NCBI GenBank assembly: GCA_905204385.1
Contig: CAJKZL010000031.1
Coordinates: 1-13,260 of the forward strand
Length of the DNA: 13,260 nucleotides
Source of the DNA: an uncultured Odoribacter sp.
GTDB taxonomy: Bacteria > Bacteroidota > Bacteroidia > Bacteroidales > Marinifilaceae
Direction: 5' to 3'
This document shows positions 1 to 8,637 of this stretch, piece by piece. Position 1 is the stretch's first letter. Each line of letters begins with the position of its first letter. Under the pieces are notes generated by a model. It made no database searches, was not told where the DNA came from, and saw nothing but the letters and a program-made list of their open reading frames with translations. The translations under genes were made by a program, and so were the position numbers.

Positions 1-1361
1 TTGGACGCCTAACCTATAATTTTAAAGAAAAATATTTGTCCGAGGCTACTTTGCGCCGGGATGGTTCGTCCGTTTTCGGAGAGGATGTACGTTGGGCCAC
101 ATTCCCTTCGGTAGCTGCCGGGTGGGCTTTTTCGGAAGAACCTTTTCTGAAAAATTTGTATTGGTTGAGTTTCGGAAAGATCAGGGCCAGTTGGGGCACT
201 TCGGGGCAAAAATTCCGTCAACGTTATCTGGCACATGGGCTTTGGTCGCCTCTCCAGTCTACATTTGAAGGAAACGGAGCGATGGCTCCGGATTCAAGGG
301 GTGGAGCCATCAACAAAAAATTGACCTGGGAAGAAACCGACCAATGGGATGTGGGTTTGGATTTGAGCCTCTTTAATTATCGCTTGAAATTGGTGGCAGA
401 TTATTATTACCGCTATACGCACAAGCAACTTACCCAGGCAGATCTTCCCGGAAATATTTATTATTTCGAAATGCAGTGGCAAAATGCTTTGGCTACTTCC
501 AACCAGGGGATAGAGATCGAATTACAAGCCGATATTCTAAGGGAAACGGCTGTAAAATGGAGGCTGAAAGTGAATGGTTCCCGCAACTGGAACCGTTTCG
601 AAAAAAGCAGTGACGGATACGATTATAACGATATGGTATTGGGTAAACCTTTATATCAGATCTGGGCTTATAAAACTCAGGGATTTTACGGGTCGCAATC
701 GGAAGTGCCGACATTCCCCCTGGCGGATAATACTTTACAGCCTTTATATTATGGATTGACGAATGGTATTTTTTTACCCGGGACAAGGAGAATCCTGGAT
801 TTAAACGGAGATGGAAAAATCACTACCGACGACTATTATCCTGTAGCAAGTCCTCTGCCTAAATTTCATGGGGGTATTGCCAATGAGATCCGTTGGAAAG
901 ATTTTGATTTGAATATTTTCTTTACTTACTCCGTAGGCCGGCATATCATCAAACTTTATGATGACTGGCGGTTGGACGGAAGTGCAAGCGGGGGAGCGAT
1001 TCTGGCAGATATAAATAAATTGAATGTATGGACGGAATCGAATCCCGGAGCAGACTATCCGAAACAACAGTATTATGCCTACAACCGCTCACAATATCTG
1101 GGCAACTTCGATTGCGACGTAGAGAAAGTACATCTCCTGAGGCTGAAGCAGTTGACTCTGGGGTATAATTTGAATGATAAAATCTGCAATCGGATCGGTG
1201 TGGCAGGGATCCGGCTATTTCTGACCGGCGAAAATGTGTTTTTGCTGACTAATTATTCCGGACTCGATCCGGAGATCGTCGATATCTTTGGAGGTACAGA
1301 CGGGCTGAGGTCCTATCCTTTGCCCAGGAAATTTACGGTAGGTTTGACTTTGAATTTTTAA
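1..1361 (+). CDS. SusC/RagA-family TonB-dependent outer-membrane transporter, C-terminal part
   Basis: This is the 3' part of a SusC-type transporter, the TonB-dependent outer-membrane beta-barrel that imports oligomeric nutrients with its SusD lid. The frame is open from base 3 and gives about 452 residues; the N-terminal signal, carboxypeptidase-like and plug domains lie upstream of the window. The first residues (GRLTYNF, then KYLSEATLRRDGSSVFGED) match the barrel-strand signature of SusC proteins. The calcium-loop-like DLNGDGKITTDD segment, followed by SPLPKFHGG, is also typical. The C-terminus SYPLPRKFTVGLTLNF ends in the aromatic residue expected of an outer-membrane barrel. A TTG near base 36 is not a real start, because family sequence continues upstream of it. 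The susD-like gene follows after 18 nt. The substrate cannot be read from the sequence. Confidence 0.96.
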   Translation, partial: GRLTYNFKEKYLSEATLRRDGSSVFGEDVRWATFPSVAAGWAFSEEPFLKNLYWLSFGKIRASWGTSGQKFRQRYLAHGLWSPLQSTFEGNGAMAPDSRGGAINKKLTWEETDQWDVGLDLSLFNYRLKLVADYYYRYTHKQLTQADLPGNIYYFEMQWQNALATSNQGIEIELQADILRETAVKWRLKVNGSRNWNRFEKSSDGYDYNDMVLGKPLYQIWAYKTQGFYGSQSEVPTFPLADNTLQPLYYGLTNGIFLPGTRRILDLNGDGKITTDDYYPVASPLPKFHGGIANEIRWKDFDLNIFFTYSVGRHIIKLYDDWRLDGSASGGAILADINKLNVWTESNPGADYPKQQYYAYNRSQYLGNFDCDVEKVHLLRLKQLTLGYNLNDKICNRIGVAGIRLFLTGENVFLLTNYSGLDPEIVDIFGGTDGLRSYPLPRKFTVGLTLNF

Positions 1362-1379
1362 TTTGTAATCAAAACGAAG

Positions 1380-2972
1380 ATGAATATGAAAAAATTATGG
1401 ATATATTTTTTGCTCCTTTTTCCGTTGGCCTCTTGTAACGATTGGCTGAATATAGAGTCGGAGGGAAGCGTCACCTATCAAAGCTATTTTAAGAGTGAGG
1501 AAGACATCGTTGCCGTGTTAAACACGATGTTTATCGCCGAGCGATCGTCGGAGGCGTTCAGTTATCCCAAAATAGTGGAATATGCCGGATTGTATTGTGA
1601 CGAATTATACATGAGTGGATTTAAAACGCTGGATCCGGATCGTTTTTTTGGTCGCGGTGTAGTAAACTCCGGAGGTAACAGTTGGGCGAATTACTATAAT
1701 ATCATTTATCTGGCGAATGTGCTGGAAGAAAACCGCTACCGTTTTGAAGGAATAACGGAAGAACGGGAAGATTTCTGGTTGGCACAGGCCAATTTCATGA
1801 AAGCTTTTGCTTATTTCAGGGTCGCTCAATTGTGGGGTGATGCTCCAATTCCCGCTAATTCGTCCGATTTGGATGCTATCGGAAAAAGTCCGTTAAAAGA
1901 GGTGCTGGGAGAAGCACTCGAGGCGGCGGAAAAAGCTACTATTCTTCCGCCGAAAGAACAGTTGACGGATGCTCATGGTAAGACCATCACTTCCAAACAA
2001 TATGCCAGTCTGGGGACGGTTTATACCCTTTTAGCTAATATTTATGCCTGGATGGGCGGATTGTATAATGAAGAAAGCTATTGGCAAAAAGCTCAGGAGT
2101 ATGCTACTTTGGTTATTGGAGACGGTGCTGGCGGACAAACTGCCGGTAATTATCGGCTCGAACCAGGCATTCCGGAACTGATCAGCAATGTTTTCGGGAG
2201 TAAACGCAATAGTGACGAAATTATTTTCAGTATCACTTATTCTTCTCTGGATTATGATTTTCCTAGTTCTCCCTTGCCATATAGTTACATTTATCCCGGC
2301 TATCTATTGTTAGGCTACCCGGTTGTAGACAGCGATCCGGCAAACGTAGCCGATGATTTCGGTGGTTCTACCAAAGCAAGAATAACCGTCGAGAGTGTGA
2401 ATGATTTGTTTTCCCTTGCAGGAGATATCCGGAAAGAAGAATATTGGAAAGACTTGGGTACGGTTGAATACAATACAGGTGAAGTTTCGCCTTATGCCTA
2501 TCTGTACAAATGGCGGGAAGTGATTTTGTCGAACGAGGAAAGTACCGATCCGATGATTACTGCCATTAATACAGATAAAGTCGTTTGGCGTTTGGCCGAT
2601 CTGAAACTCTTGCGGGCAGAATGTTATGCACGTCTGGGACAAACGGATAAAGCCGTTGCCGATCTGAACGATATTCGGGAGCGTGCCGGGGTGGAAACTT
2701 ATAACGGGATGATGGAAAAAGAAGCTTTAAGAAAAGAAATTTTCAGGGAGCGCGAACGGGAACTGTACGGGGAAGGCTGGCATTATTTCGATGCTGTCCG
2801 TAATGGAGTGCATCCCCGGGATAATTATTATTTGGGGCGGATTTCCCCGACCTATGCTCAATTGTCGGATGCAGACATACAGAATGGGGCTTGGTATTTG
2901 CCAGTGAATAAGGAAGCATTTACAAAAAATCTTAATATGACACAAAATACTTACTGGTTATGGAGACAATAA
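1380..2972 (+). CDS. SusD/RagB-family nutrient-binding outer-membrane lipoprotein
   Basis: This 530-residue lipoprotein is the normal length for SusD/RagB proteins, which form the hinged lid over the SusC barrel and bind substrate at the cell surface. The signal peptide ends in a lipobox (PLASC, Cys19). An N-terminal SusD-like helical region follows, with TPR-like helices around residues 204-245 (LANIYAWMGG). The C-terminal RagB/SusD domain contains the family landmarks WRLADLKLLRAECYARLG near residue 405 and FRERERELYGEGWHYFD near residue 455. The start at 1380 is an ATG; a second ATG two codons later is equally possible. It lies 18 nt after the transporter and its 3' end overlaps the next gene by 13 nt, so the genes are surely co-transcribed. 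The substrate class is not visible; the neighbouring peptidase hints at peptides. Confidence 0.97.
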   Translation: MNMKKLWIYFLLLFPLASCNDWLNIESEGSVTYQSYFKSEEDIVAVLNTMFIAERSSEAFSYPKIVEYAGLYCDELYMSGFKTLDPDRFFGRGVVNSGGNSWANYYNIIYLANVLEENRYRFEGITEEREDFWLAQANFMKAFAYFRVAQLWGDAPIPANSSDLDAIGKSPLKEVLGEALEAAEKATILPPKEQLTDAHGKTITSKQYASLGTVYTLLANIYAWMGGLYNEESYWQKAQEYATLVIGDGAGGQTAGNYRLEPGIPELISNVFGSKRNSDEIIFSITYSSLDYDFPSSPLPYSYIYPGYLLLGYPVVDSDPANVADDFGGSTKARITVESVNDLFSLAGDIRKEEYWKDLGTVEYNTGEVSPYAYLYKWREVILSNEESTDPMITAINTDKVVWRLADLKLLRAECYARLGQTDKAVADLNDIRERAGVETYNGMMEKEALRKEIFRERERELYGEGWHYFDAVRNGVHPRDNYYLGRISPTYAQLSDADIQNGAWYLPVNKEAFTKNLNMTQNTYWLWRQ

Positions 2973-3628
2973 ATCAAATCACGAAGGGAGCCATCTTACT
3001 TTTTGTCGTAGTCTTATGCTCCTGTACGAAATATAATTACATAGACGGCGGATTAGCTGACGGGAATCACGATTGTAGTATGTGGGACTATTTTCATCTC
3101 CAGCCCGAGGACTTGGATTCCACCCTATTGATGATTGAACATGCCGGCATGAAGGAATGGTTCGATGGAAGCCGGAAAGATCAGATTACGTTTTTGGGGA
3201 TCACCAACCTGGCTATTATGCGCTTTATCCTCGATCACAATTATGCAGCAACCTCCGAATCGGAAAAATGGCAGGGGGTAAAAGGGATTCCGGCAGACTC
3301 CTGTGCTGCCATTTTAAAACGTCTGATCATTCCCCAGCGTCTGACGGTCGAGGATGTTCCCCGCGGAAAACGGGAGAAAAAGAGCGGACCTGACGGGATA
3401 TATTGGGAATTGACAGGAGGAGCCACTTATACCACCCTCAAAGGAAAAGTGTCTTGCTGGAGCTATCAGATGGATTACAGCATTATACCGGAAGGGGGGG
3501 AAGTAACCCTGTTTATTGCCCGGGAGGGGACCCGTTATGAAGGCGACCGGATTGTTTCGACAGATATCCGGACGACGACAGGCGTGGTGCAGGCGTTGAG
3601 TTATAATTTTAATTTCAAAAACCTTTAA
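2960..3628 (+). CDS. Fasciclin-like domain lipoprotein of the Sus-type locus
   Basis: This is a 222-residue predicted lipoprotein with a hydrophobic signal and a lipobox (LCSC, Cys22). Residues about 40-220 resemble a single divergent fasciclin (FAS1) domain: a leading helix (LDSTLLMIEHAGMKEWFDGS), an H1-like box (ITFLGITNLAIMRFIL, compare the usual TVFAPTNxAF), then LKRLIIPQRLTVEDV and a closing GVVQALSYNFNF strand like the family's H2 box. Fasciclin-domain lipoproteins occur next to susC/susD pairs in Bacteroidota and are presumed to be surface binding or adhesion subunits. A basic loop (RGKREKKSG) sits in the middle of the fold. The ATG lies inside the last codons of the susD-like gene in another frame, giving a 13-nt overlap that suggests coupled translation. 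Fold assignment is by eye; the ligand is unknown. Confidence 0.8.
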   Translation: METINQITKGAILLFVVVLCSCTKYNYIDGGLADGNHDCSMWDYFHLQPEDLDSTLLMIEHAGMKEWFDGSRKDQITFLGITNLAIMRFILDHNYAATSESEKWQGVKGIPADSCAAILKRLIIPQRLTVEDVPRGKREKKSGPDGIYWELTGGATYTTLKGKVSCWSYQMDYSIIPEGGEVTLFIAREGTRYEGDRIVSTDIRTTTGVVQALSYNFNFKNL

Positions 3629-3638
3629 CGGACAGATT

Positions 3639-4406
3639 ATGAACAGGATCATTTTTACAATCCTATCGGGGATAAGCATCTTGATATTTACGGCTTGTGA
3701 AAAAGAACATCCCGGATATTTATTCAGTAATGAAGCTGCTTATCCTATAGACAGCCTGGTGGTATATACACCTGCCAGTCAGAAGAATATGATAGCCGAG
3801 ATGAAGGCGACCAAAGAAAATTTCGACAATACGGAAGAGGGAATCGCCCTGAATCGAAAAAAGGCAGAATTGAACGAGCTACTTCGGAATTTGCAGGAAC
3901 AATACGATAGCCTTAGGAATGAGATGTGTGATATCGATGATTTGATGTATGAAGCAGAGGAGAGAGAGGATTGTGATGAATACGTTCGTCTTGAGGCAGA
4001 ATATATTAAAGTGCGTCAGCAGTGGAAGGCGGTCGAAAATCTGAAATGGGACGTGCAATATCAACAATTGCCGGAAATCGATGAACAAATCCAGTCGGCT
4101 ATCGGTAATATCGAATCGGAAATTGTGTTGTTGCAACGCCGGTTGGAAAATCACGTGGCTTATACCACGTCGGTGATCGATAAAATTCAGGGTACCGCTC
4201 CGCTGATTTATACGATTGCCGGTATTCGGGCGGAGCAAGGAGATGCGGACCGGTTCGCTCCTTATCTTTCCGTCATGGGAGGAGGGCGTATTATCGTCGA
4301 ATGGGACGAGCATATTCCCGTAGGACGCTACGTCATTTCCTTATATGTCGAAAATGAAGGCTGGAAAGATTTATTGGCCGACGTATATACTATTATAGTA
4401 AAATAA
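3639..4406 (+). CDS. Coiled-coil lipoprotein of unknown family in the Sus-type locus
   Basis: I do not recognise this 255-residue protein at family level. It begins with a lipoprotein signal (lipobox FTAC, Cys20). A short segment follows, GYLFSNEAAYPIDSLVVY, of the kind seen at the mature N-terminus of other SusD-associated lipoproteins. Residues about 45-185 are highly charged and look helical, with heptad-like spacing of Leu/Ile/Met and many Glu, Gln, Arg and Lys, consistent with a long antiparallel coiled coil. The last 50 or so residues (GRIIVEWDEHIPVGRYVISLYVENEGW onwards) look like a small beta-rich domain. It starts 10 nt after the fasciclin-like gene and is the last tightly packed member of the susCD group. 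By inference it is a surface-exposed spacer or accessory binding subunit of the SusCD complex. Confidence 0.8.
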   Translation: MNRIIFTILSGISILIFTACEKEHPGYLFSNEAAYPIDSLVVYTPASQKNMIAEMKATKENFDNTEEGIALNRKKAELNELLRNLQEQYDSLRNEMCDIDDLMYEAEEREDCDEYVRLEAEYIKVRQQWKAVENLKWDVQYQQLPEIDEQIQSAIGNIESEIVLLQRRLENHVAYTTSVIDKIQGTAPLIYTIAGIRAEQGDADRFAPYLSVMGGGRIIVEWDEHIPVGRYVISLYVENEGWKDLLADVYTIIVK

Positions 4407-4435
4407 AAAACCTCTCTGATTTACAGTAAAGCGGT

Positions 4436-4486
4436 AGGACCGGAAACCGGGAGTCATAACCATGGCTTCGACTTTGGGCCGGTCCT
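4436..4486 (+). promoter_or_regulatory. Imperfect stem-loop between the lipoprotein and thioredoxin-fold genes
   Basis: The 114-nt gap between these genes contains a GC-rich inverted repeat. Arms AGGACCGG (4436-4443) and CCGGTCCT (4479-4486) pair perfectly over 8 bp. Inside, GAGTC (4451-4455) can pair with GACTT (4470-4474) with one G-U pair. There is no T tract directly after it, so it is not a standard intrinsic terminator. It could be a processing or stability element, or an attenuator that lowers expression of the downstream thioredoxin and peptidase genes relative to susCD. That role is inference; only the base pairing is visible. Confidence 0.4.
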
Positions 4487-4520
4487 CCAACGCTATTTGC
4501 CTATTTTAAATAATACAATC

Positions 4521-5801
4521 ATGAAAATATTAAAATATCTCAGTATCCTATTACTGTTCGGCAACAGCCCTCTACCCGGTCTGACTCAGATTCATTTTTT
4601 TCCGGGGACCTTGGCAGAAGCACAGCAAAAAGCCCGGCAGGAGAAGAAACTGCTGTTTGTGGATTTTTATACGACGTGGTGCGGCCCTTGCAAATTGATG
4701 GACCGGGAAGTATTTACATTACCGGAAATCGGCCGGTATTTCGATGAAAAGTATATTGCCTGCCAGATCGATGCGGAAAAAGAAGCCGATAAAAGCGCCT
4801 TGAAAAAATACGATGTCCAGGCTTTTCCTTGTATGGTATTTATGGATGCCGACGGTAAAGAATTGAAGAAAATAAAAGGGGCGGTGGCCCCGGGCATATT
4901 CCTCAGTGAAGCGAAGATAGTTGCAGGGGACGAATTGCCTTATGAAAAACTATATGCAAAGTATCAAAAAAATAAAAAACAGACAGAGCTTGCTGCCGAA
5001 CTGTTGCTGAAAGCCCCTTATTTTATTTCGACCTGCGGAGAATATGAACATCAGAAATGGAGCGTGAGGATAGAAGCTTTATTTAAGGATTATGTGAAAT
5101 ACAAGGGGCTTAAGAATATGGTGAATGCCGACGATTTTTATCTGATTTCCCGTTTTCATACTTCTCCCGGCAAAGACGATCCGATTTTTAATTTTGTAAC
5201 CGATCACTATACCGATTATATTAAGGTAGCCGATCGTCGCGAAGTATCCGATTATATTATCGGATTGAATAATTCGAAAATTATTCGCTTGTGTAAAGCC
5301 GGCAATAAAGATTACAAAAAGGAGTTGGAGCATCTGGACGGAAGCCTGAAAGAGGTGTATGCGGACGTGAAGTTCGGTGACCTGAGTGTTAAGGAAGTCA
5401 TCACTTACCTTGCCGATGCCACTTTCTGTCTCTACCGGAACGATGAAAACGGTTTTTTCACGAATCAGGACCGGTATTTTGAAGCGGTAGGCGATAGCCT
5501 GAGTGTAGGAGATTATACCCAACCTTTATTGGAGATGTATACGGTGAACCAGGGAAAACTGTCGGCGAATGCCCAGCGGAAAGCCATCGAATGGTGTAGT
5601 AAGGCATTGGAAAAAGAAATGACTGCTGCCATGCGTACCCGCTTGCTGATTATTATGGGGGAGTGTTACCAGGGGACAGGCGACCGTACGAAAGCCAAAC
5701 AAGCTCTCAACCAAGCTTTTCTGATCAGTGCTCAGATTCAGGACGAGATAGAGCGCTTAGGGATGCAGCAAGCCATCCGGCAAAATTTGGAGAACCTCTG
5801 A
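4521..5801 (+). CDS. Secreted thioredoxin-fold protein with WCGPCK active site and helical C-terminal region
   Basis: This 426-residue exported protein has a thioredoxin domain at about residues 24-125. It carries the redox motif WCGPCK (Cys54, Cys57) and a cis-proline in AFPCMVF (Pro103). It is of the thioredoxin_7/thiol:disulfide-interchange type that reduces or isomerises disulfides in the periplasm. An N-terminal hydrophobic signal of about 23 residues ends near LTQ, with no lipobox. The remaining 300 residues are mostly helical and end in a TPR-like stretch (TRLLIIMGECYQGTGDRTKAKQALNQAF). I chose the ATG at 4521 because it begins the signal peptide; an upstream in-frame TTG at 4497 adds eight non-signal residues. 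It lies between the susCD genes and the M16 peptidase, suggesting it keeps disulfide-containing substrates or the peptidase in a usable redox state. Confidence 0.9.
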   Translation: MKILKYLSILLLFGNSPLPGLTQIHFFPGTLAEAQQKARQEKKLLFVDFYTTWCGPCKLMDREVFTLPEIGRYFDEKYIACQIDAEKEADKSALKKYDVQAFPCMVFMDADGKELKKIKGAVAPGIFLSEAKIVAGDELPYEKLYAKYQKNKKQTELAAELLLKAPYFISTCGEYEHQKWSVRIEALFKDYVKYKGLKNMVNADDFYLISRFHTSPGKDDPIFNFVTDHYTDYIKVADRREVSDYIIGLNNSKIIRLCKAGNKDYKKELEHLDGSLKEVYADVKFGDLSVKEVITYLADATFCLYRNDENGFFTNQDRYFEAVGDSLSVGDYTQPLLEMYTVNQGKLSANAQRKAIEWCSKALEKEMTAAMRTRLLIIMGECYQGTGDRTKAKQALNQAFLISAQIQDEIERLGMQQAIRQNLENL

Positions 5802-5827
5802 CCTATTTCCTGATTTCGATGAACGAC

Positions 5828-5846
5828 GAGTGACCTTCGGTCGCTT
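5828..5846 (+). promoter_or_regulatory. Small hairpin between the thioredoxin-fold gene and the M16 gene
   Basis: GAGTGACC (5828-5835) can pair with GGTCGCTT (5839-5846) around a 3-nt TTC loop. This gives 8 bp including two G-U pairs, within the 64-nt gap between the two genes. No T tract follows, so termination is not supported. It may be a weak attenuation or RNA-stability element, or chance. Confidence 0.2.
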
Positions 5847-5865
5847 ATTAACCAAGAGTGCTGTT

Positions 5866-8625
5866 ATGAAAAAATACCTTTTATTTATTTTCGTGCTGCT
5901 TACGAGTTCTTTGTATGCACAGGAAAAAGCCGATCCGGATTTCCGGCATGGCAAACTTTCCAACGGGTTTACTTATTATGTCAGGCATACCGCTTTTGAA
6001 CCGGGATATGCAGAATTTTATCTGGTGCAGAATGTAGGGGCCCTGATGGAAGAGGATCATCAGAACGGGCTGGCCCATTTTCTGGAGCATATGGCTTTTA
6101 ACGGTAGTGTCAGTTTTCCGGAAGGGATTCCGGCTTTTCTGAAACGCCGGGGAGTCGCTCAGCCGAATGCCTATACCGGTCAGGATGAAACGGTTTATTA
6201 CATCAACCGGGTGCCTACGGGCGATCCCGGTCTGGTAGATTCTTGTTTATTGATTTAGCACGTCTGGGCGTGTTTTCTGACGCTGGCTCCCGAAGCCATT
6301 TAAAATGAAAGTGGAATCTTCCTCGAAGAAAGACGATTGAGGCGTGATTTGCAGATGCGAATGGAGGAACAGGTGCGTCCTCTTCTGTATAACGGTTCGA
6401 AATATGCTTATCATGACGTGATCGGGAAAGAAGAAGTATTGAAAAACTTTACCCGTCAGGAGTTGCAGGATTATTATCACGATTATTACCGTCCGGACCA
6501 GCAGGCGGCGATTGTTGTCGGAGACATCGACGTGGAAAAAGTAGAAAAAGAAATTATCCGGCTGTTTTCTCCGATTCCGAAACGGGAAAATCCCAAACCC
6601 CGGGTGGTATATGAAATTCTGGATCATGAGACTTCTCTCTATGCGAAAGTCATCGATAAAGAAGTTCCCGGTAATGCTGTGATCCTGATGAAAAGGATCA
6701 AAGAAGAGCAACCTGCTTCGCTCGAAGAAATGATGAAAAATAATTTGTTGAAACTTTTCTATCAGAATATTGTGCAGCGTGAATTACGGAATTATTTACG
6801 CGAATACAATCCTGATTTCCTGCAAGCTAATATCAATTATCAGGGGTTGACGAGGGAATACGGTTCGCTGTATTTGTTTGTACGGGCTTATCCGGGAAAG
6901 GACAGACAAGCGCTGCGTCAGCTACTCGGACTTTTAGACCGGATCAACCGGACGGCATTGAACGCGGAAAATGTGCAGGAAGAAATCGATCGATACCTGA
7001 ATGGATTGGATGAATCGGATAAAAAAGGAAATCGTTTTCCTAATGGTGTTTACGTCAATATGTATCAGGCTACTTTTCTCGAAAATAAACCTTTTACCAC
7101 GATTGCAGACGATATGGCCATCTCCCGTCGCATACTCGGCGACATGAAAGCCGGGGATTTGCAAAAATGGGTGAAAAAGTGGTACGACGACGATAAGAAC
7201 TGGGTATTTATCATGCAGGGTAATGATTCTACCTACTCCTTCCCGACCCAAACGGAAATCCTTTCCATCATGCAAGAGGTTAAAAATTCCGAACTCAGCG
7301 GATCGGGCCCTTCAGTTATTGCCCAGCCCTTGATCGATTTTGAGATTCAGCCGGGCCAGATCGTGAAAAGCCGGAAGCTAAAAAAATTGAATGCTGAGCA
7401 ATGGATGCTTTCCAACGGCTTGACGGTATATTATAAATACAACAATTACGAAAAAGGAAAAACAACTCTATTCGGCATAGGGAAAGGGGGGAAATCCTTG
7501 CTTAAAGCCGAAGACCTTCCCTCGGCGGACGCTTTGAACGCCTTGATGCTGCAATCCGGGATCTATCATCATGACGACAGAATGATGAGTGCCATCATGA
7601 AAAACAAGAAAGCCGCCATGATGCTGCAATTGGGAGCGGAAAGCCAAACCATCAATGCCTCTGCGGAAGGCGATGATGTGGATAGTTTGTTCTGTCTGGT
7701 ATATCTTCAGTTGACCCATCCGCGCTTCAGTCGCGATGAGTTTGAAAAATTCACCTATAGTGGAGAGCAGGATTTCCTGAGCCGTCCGCGTACAGTGGAA
7801 GATACCTTAGCGGAATGGATGCGGCGGATGCACTATATCGATTCTCCCCGCCTGTGGAAGCAGGACACGGCCTATTACCGGAGCATGGATTTCGACCGTA
7901 TGAAAGACATTTATGAAGAATGTTACGGAAATCCTTTCGGCTTTACCTTCTATCTGGTTGGTGACCTTCCGGCCGGCAGGGCGCGGCTGTTGGTTGAAAA
8001 ATATCTGGCTTCCCTTCCGGTCAGCGCCAGGAATACGCACCCCATCCATTACAATTTCGAACGGCGGGGGTCTGTCAAAGAAACGCTGTCTGCCGGCATT
8101 CCCGAAAATAAGTATATCGTCGATATAGAATTTTTCAATTTCCTGCGCCTGAGTCCGAAGGAAAGATTAGCTTTCAGGTTGTTGCAACATATTTTGCAGG
8201 ATCGCTATCATTATTCCATCCGGGAAAAGGAAGGCGGTTCTTATAGCATCGATGTACAAGCCGTTGCCGGAGAGAAGGAACAATTCCTGGGTGTCACTTT
8301 CGAAAGTTCATCGGATAAAGGCGACCGTATGCGGGAAGAAGTTCACAGGCAGATTCAGCAATTGATAGAGGAAGGCATTCCGGAAGAAGATTTTCGCGAT
8401 CAGGTATTCCTTTTCAAAAGGAATTTGGAAAAGAGAACTTTTCAACCTACGAATGCTACCTGGGTCAATGAAATGAAACAATACCTGGAAACAAAGCAAT
8501 TTACCGAATCGAATGCTTTGCTGGAAAAACGGATCGATGAACTCCGTCCTTCAGATGTACAGAAAATAGCCCGGAAATTCTTTGCCACAGCCGAATGCAA
8601 GGATTTGGGGGTGAAATCCCGATAA
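5866..8625 (+). pseudogene. Secreted M16 (insulinase/pitrilysin) zinc peptidase interrupted by two in-frame stop codons
   Basis: Read through the stops, this is a 919-residue exported M16 peptidase, about the usual length for Bacteroidales insulinase-family proteins. The signal peptide ends near LYAQ. The first M16 domain carries the inverted zinc motif HFLEH (His71, Glu74, His75). An M16_C domain begins near residue 200 (YRPDQQAAIVVGDID). A second, inactive pair of domains starts near 505 (LSNGLTVYYKYNNYEKG) and 685 (FTFYLVGDLP). TAG at 6256-6258 (codon 131) and TAA at 6301-6303 (codon 146) interrupt the frame without any frameshift. They fall between the HxxEH motif and NESGIFLEE, which should hold the remaining catalytic/zinc glutamates (Glu148 and Glu155, spaced 7 apart as in pitrilysin Glu162/Glu169). 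Around the stops the family pattern HDWSGF reads HVWACF. The rest is well conserved, so this is either a very recent pseudogene or a local sequence error. A restart at TTG 6337 would give a protein lacking the catalytic site. Confidence 0.88.
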
Positions 8626-8637
8626 TTTTTGAGAGAT

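Noticed and set aside
4497..4520. Upstream TTG start for the thioredoxin-fold protein
   Set aside because: It would put eight non-signal residues before a good ATG-initiated signal peptide.
6256..6303. Programmed recoding (stop readthrough) in the M16 gene
   Set aside because: Two different stop codons 45 nt apart, plus nearby non-consensus residues, do not fit any recoding signal I know, and no supporting RNA structure was seen.
6240..6320. Hypermutation by a diversity-generating retroelement in the M16 patch
   Set aside because: Those systems change template adenines. The changes inferred here involve several base types, and no reverse transcriptase or template repeat is in the window.
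6337..8625. A separate 762-residue peptidase gene starting at TTG 6337
   Set aside because: It is in the same frame as the upstream HFLEH part, and sequence between the two stops matches the M16 family. This is one gene with stops, not two genes.
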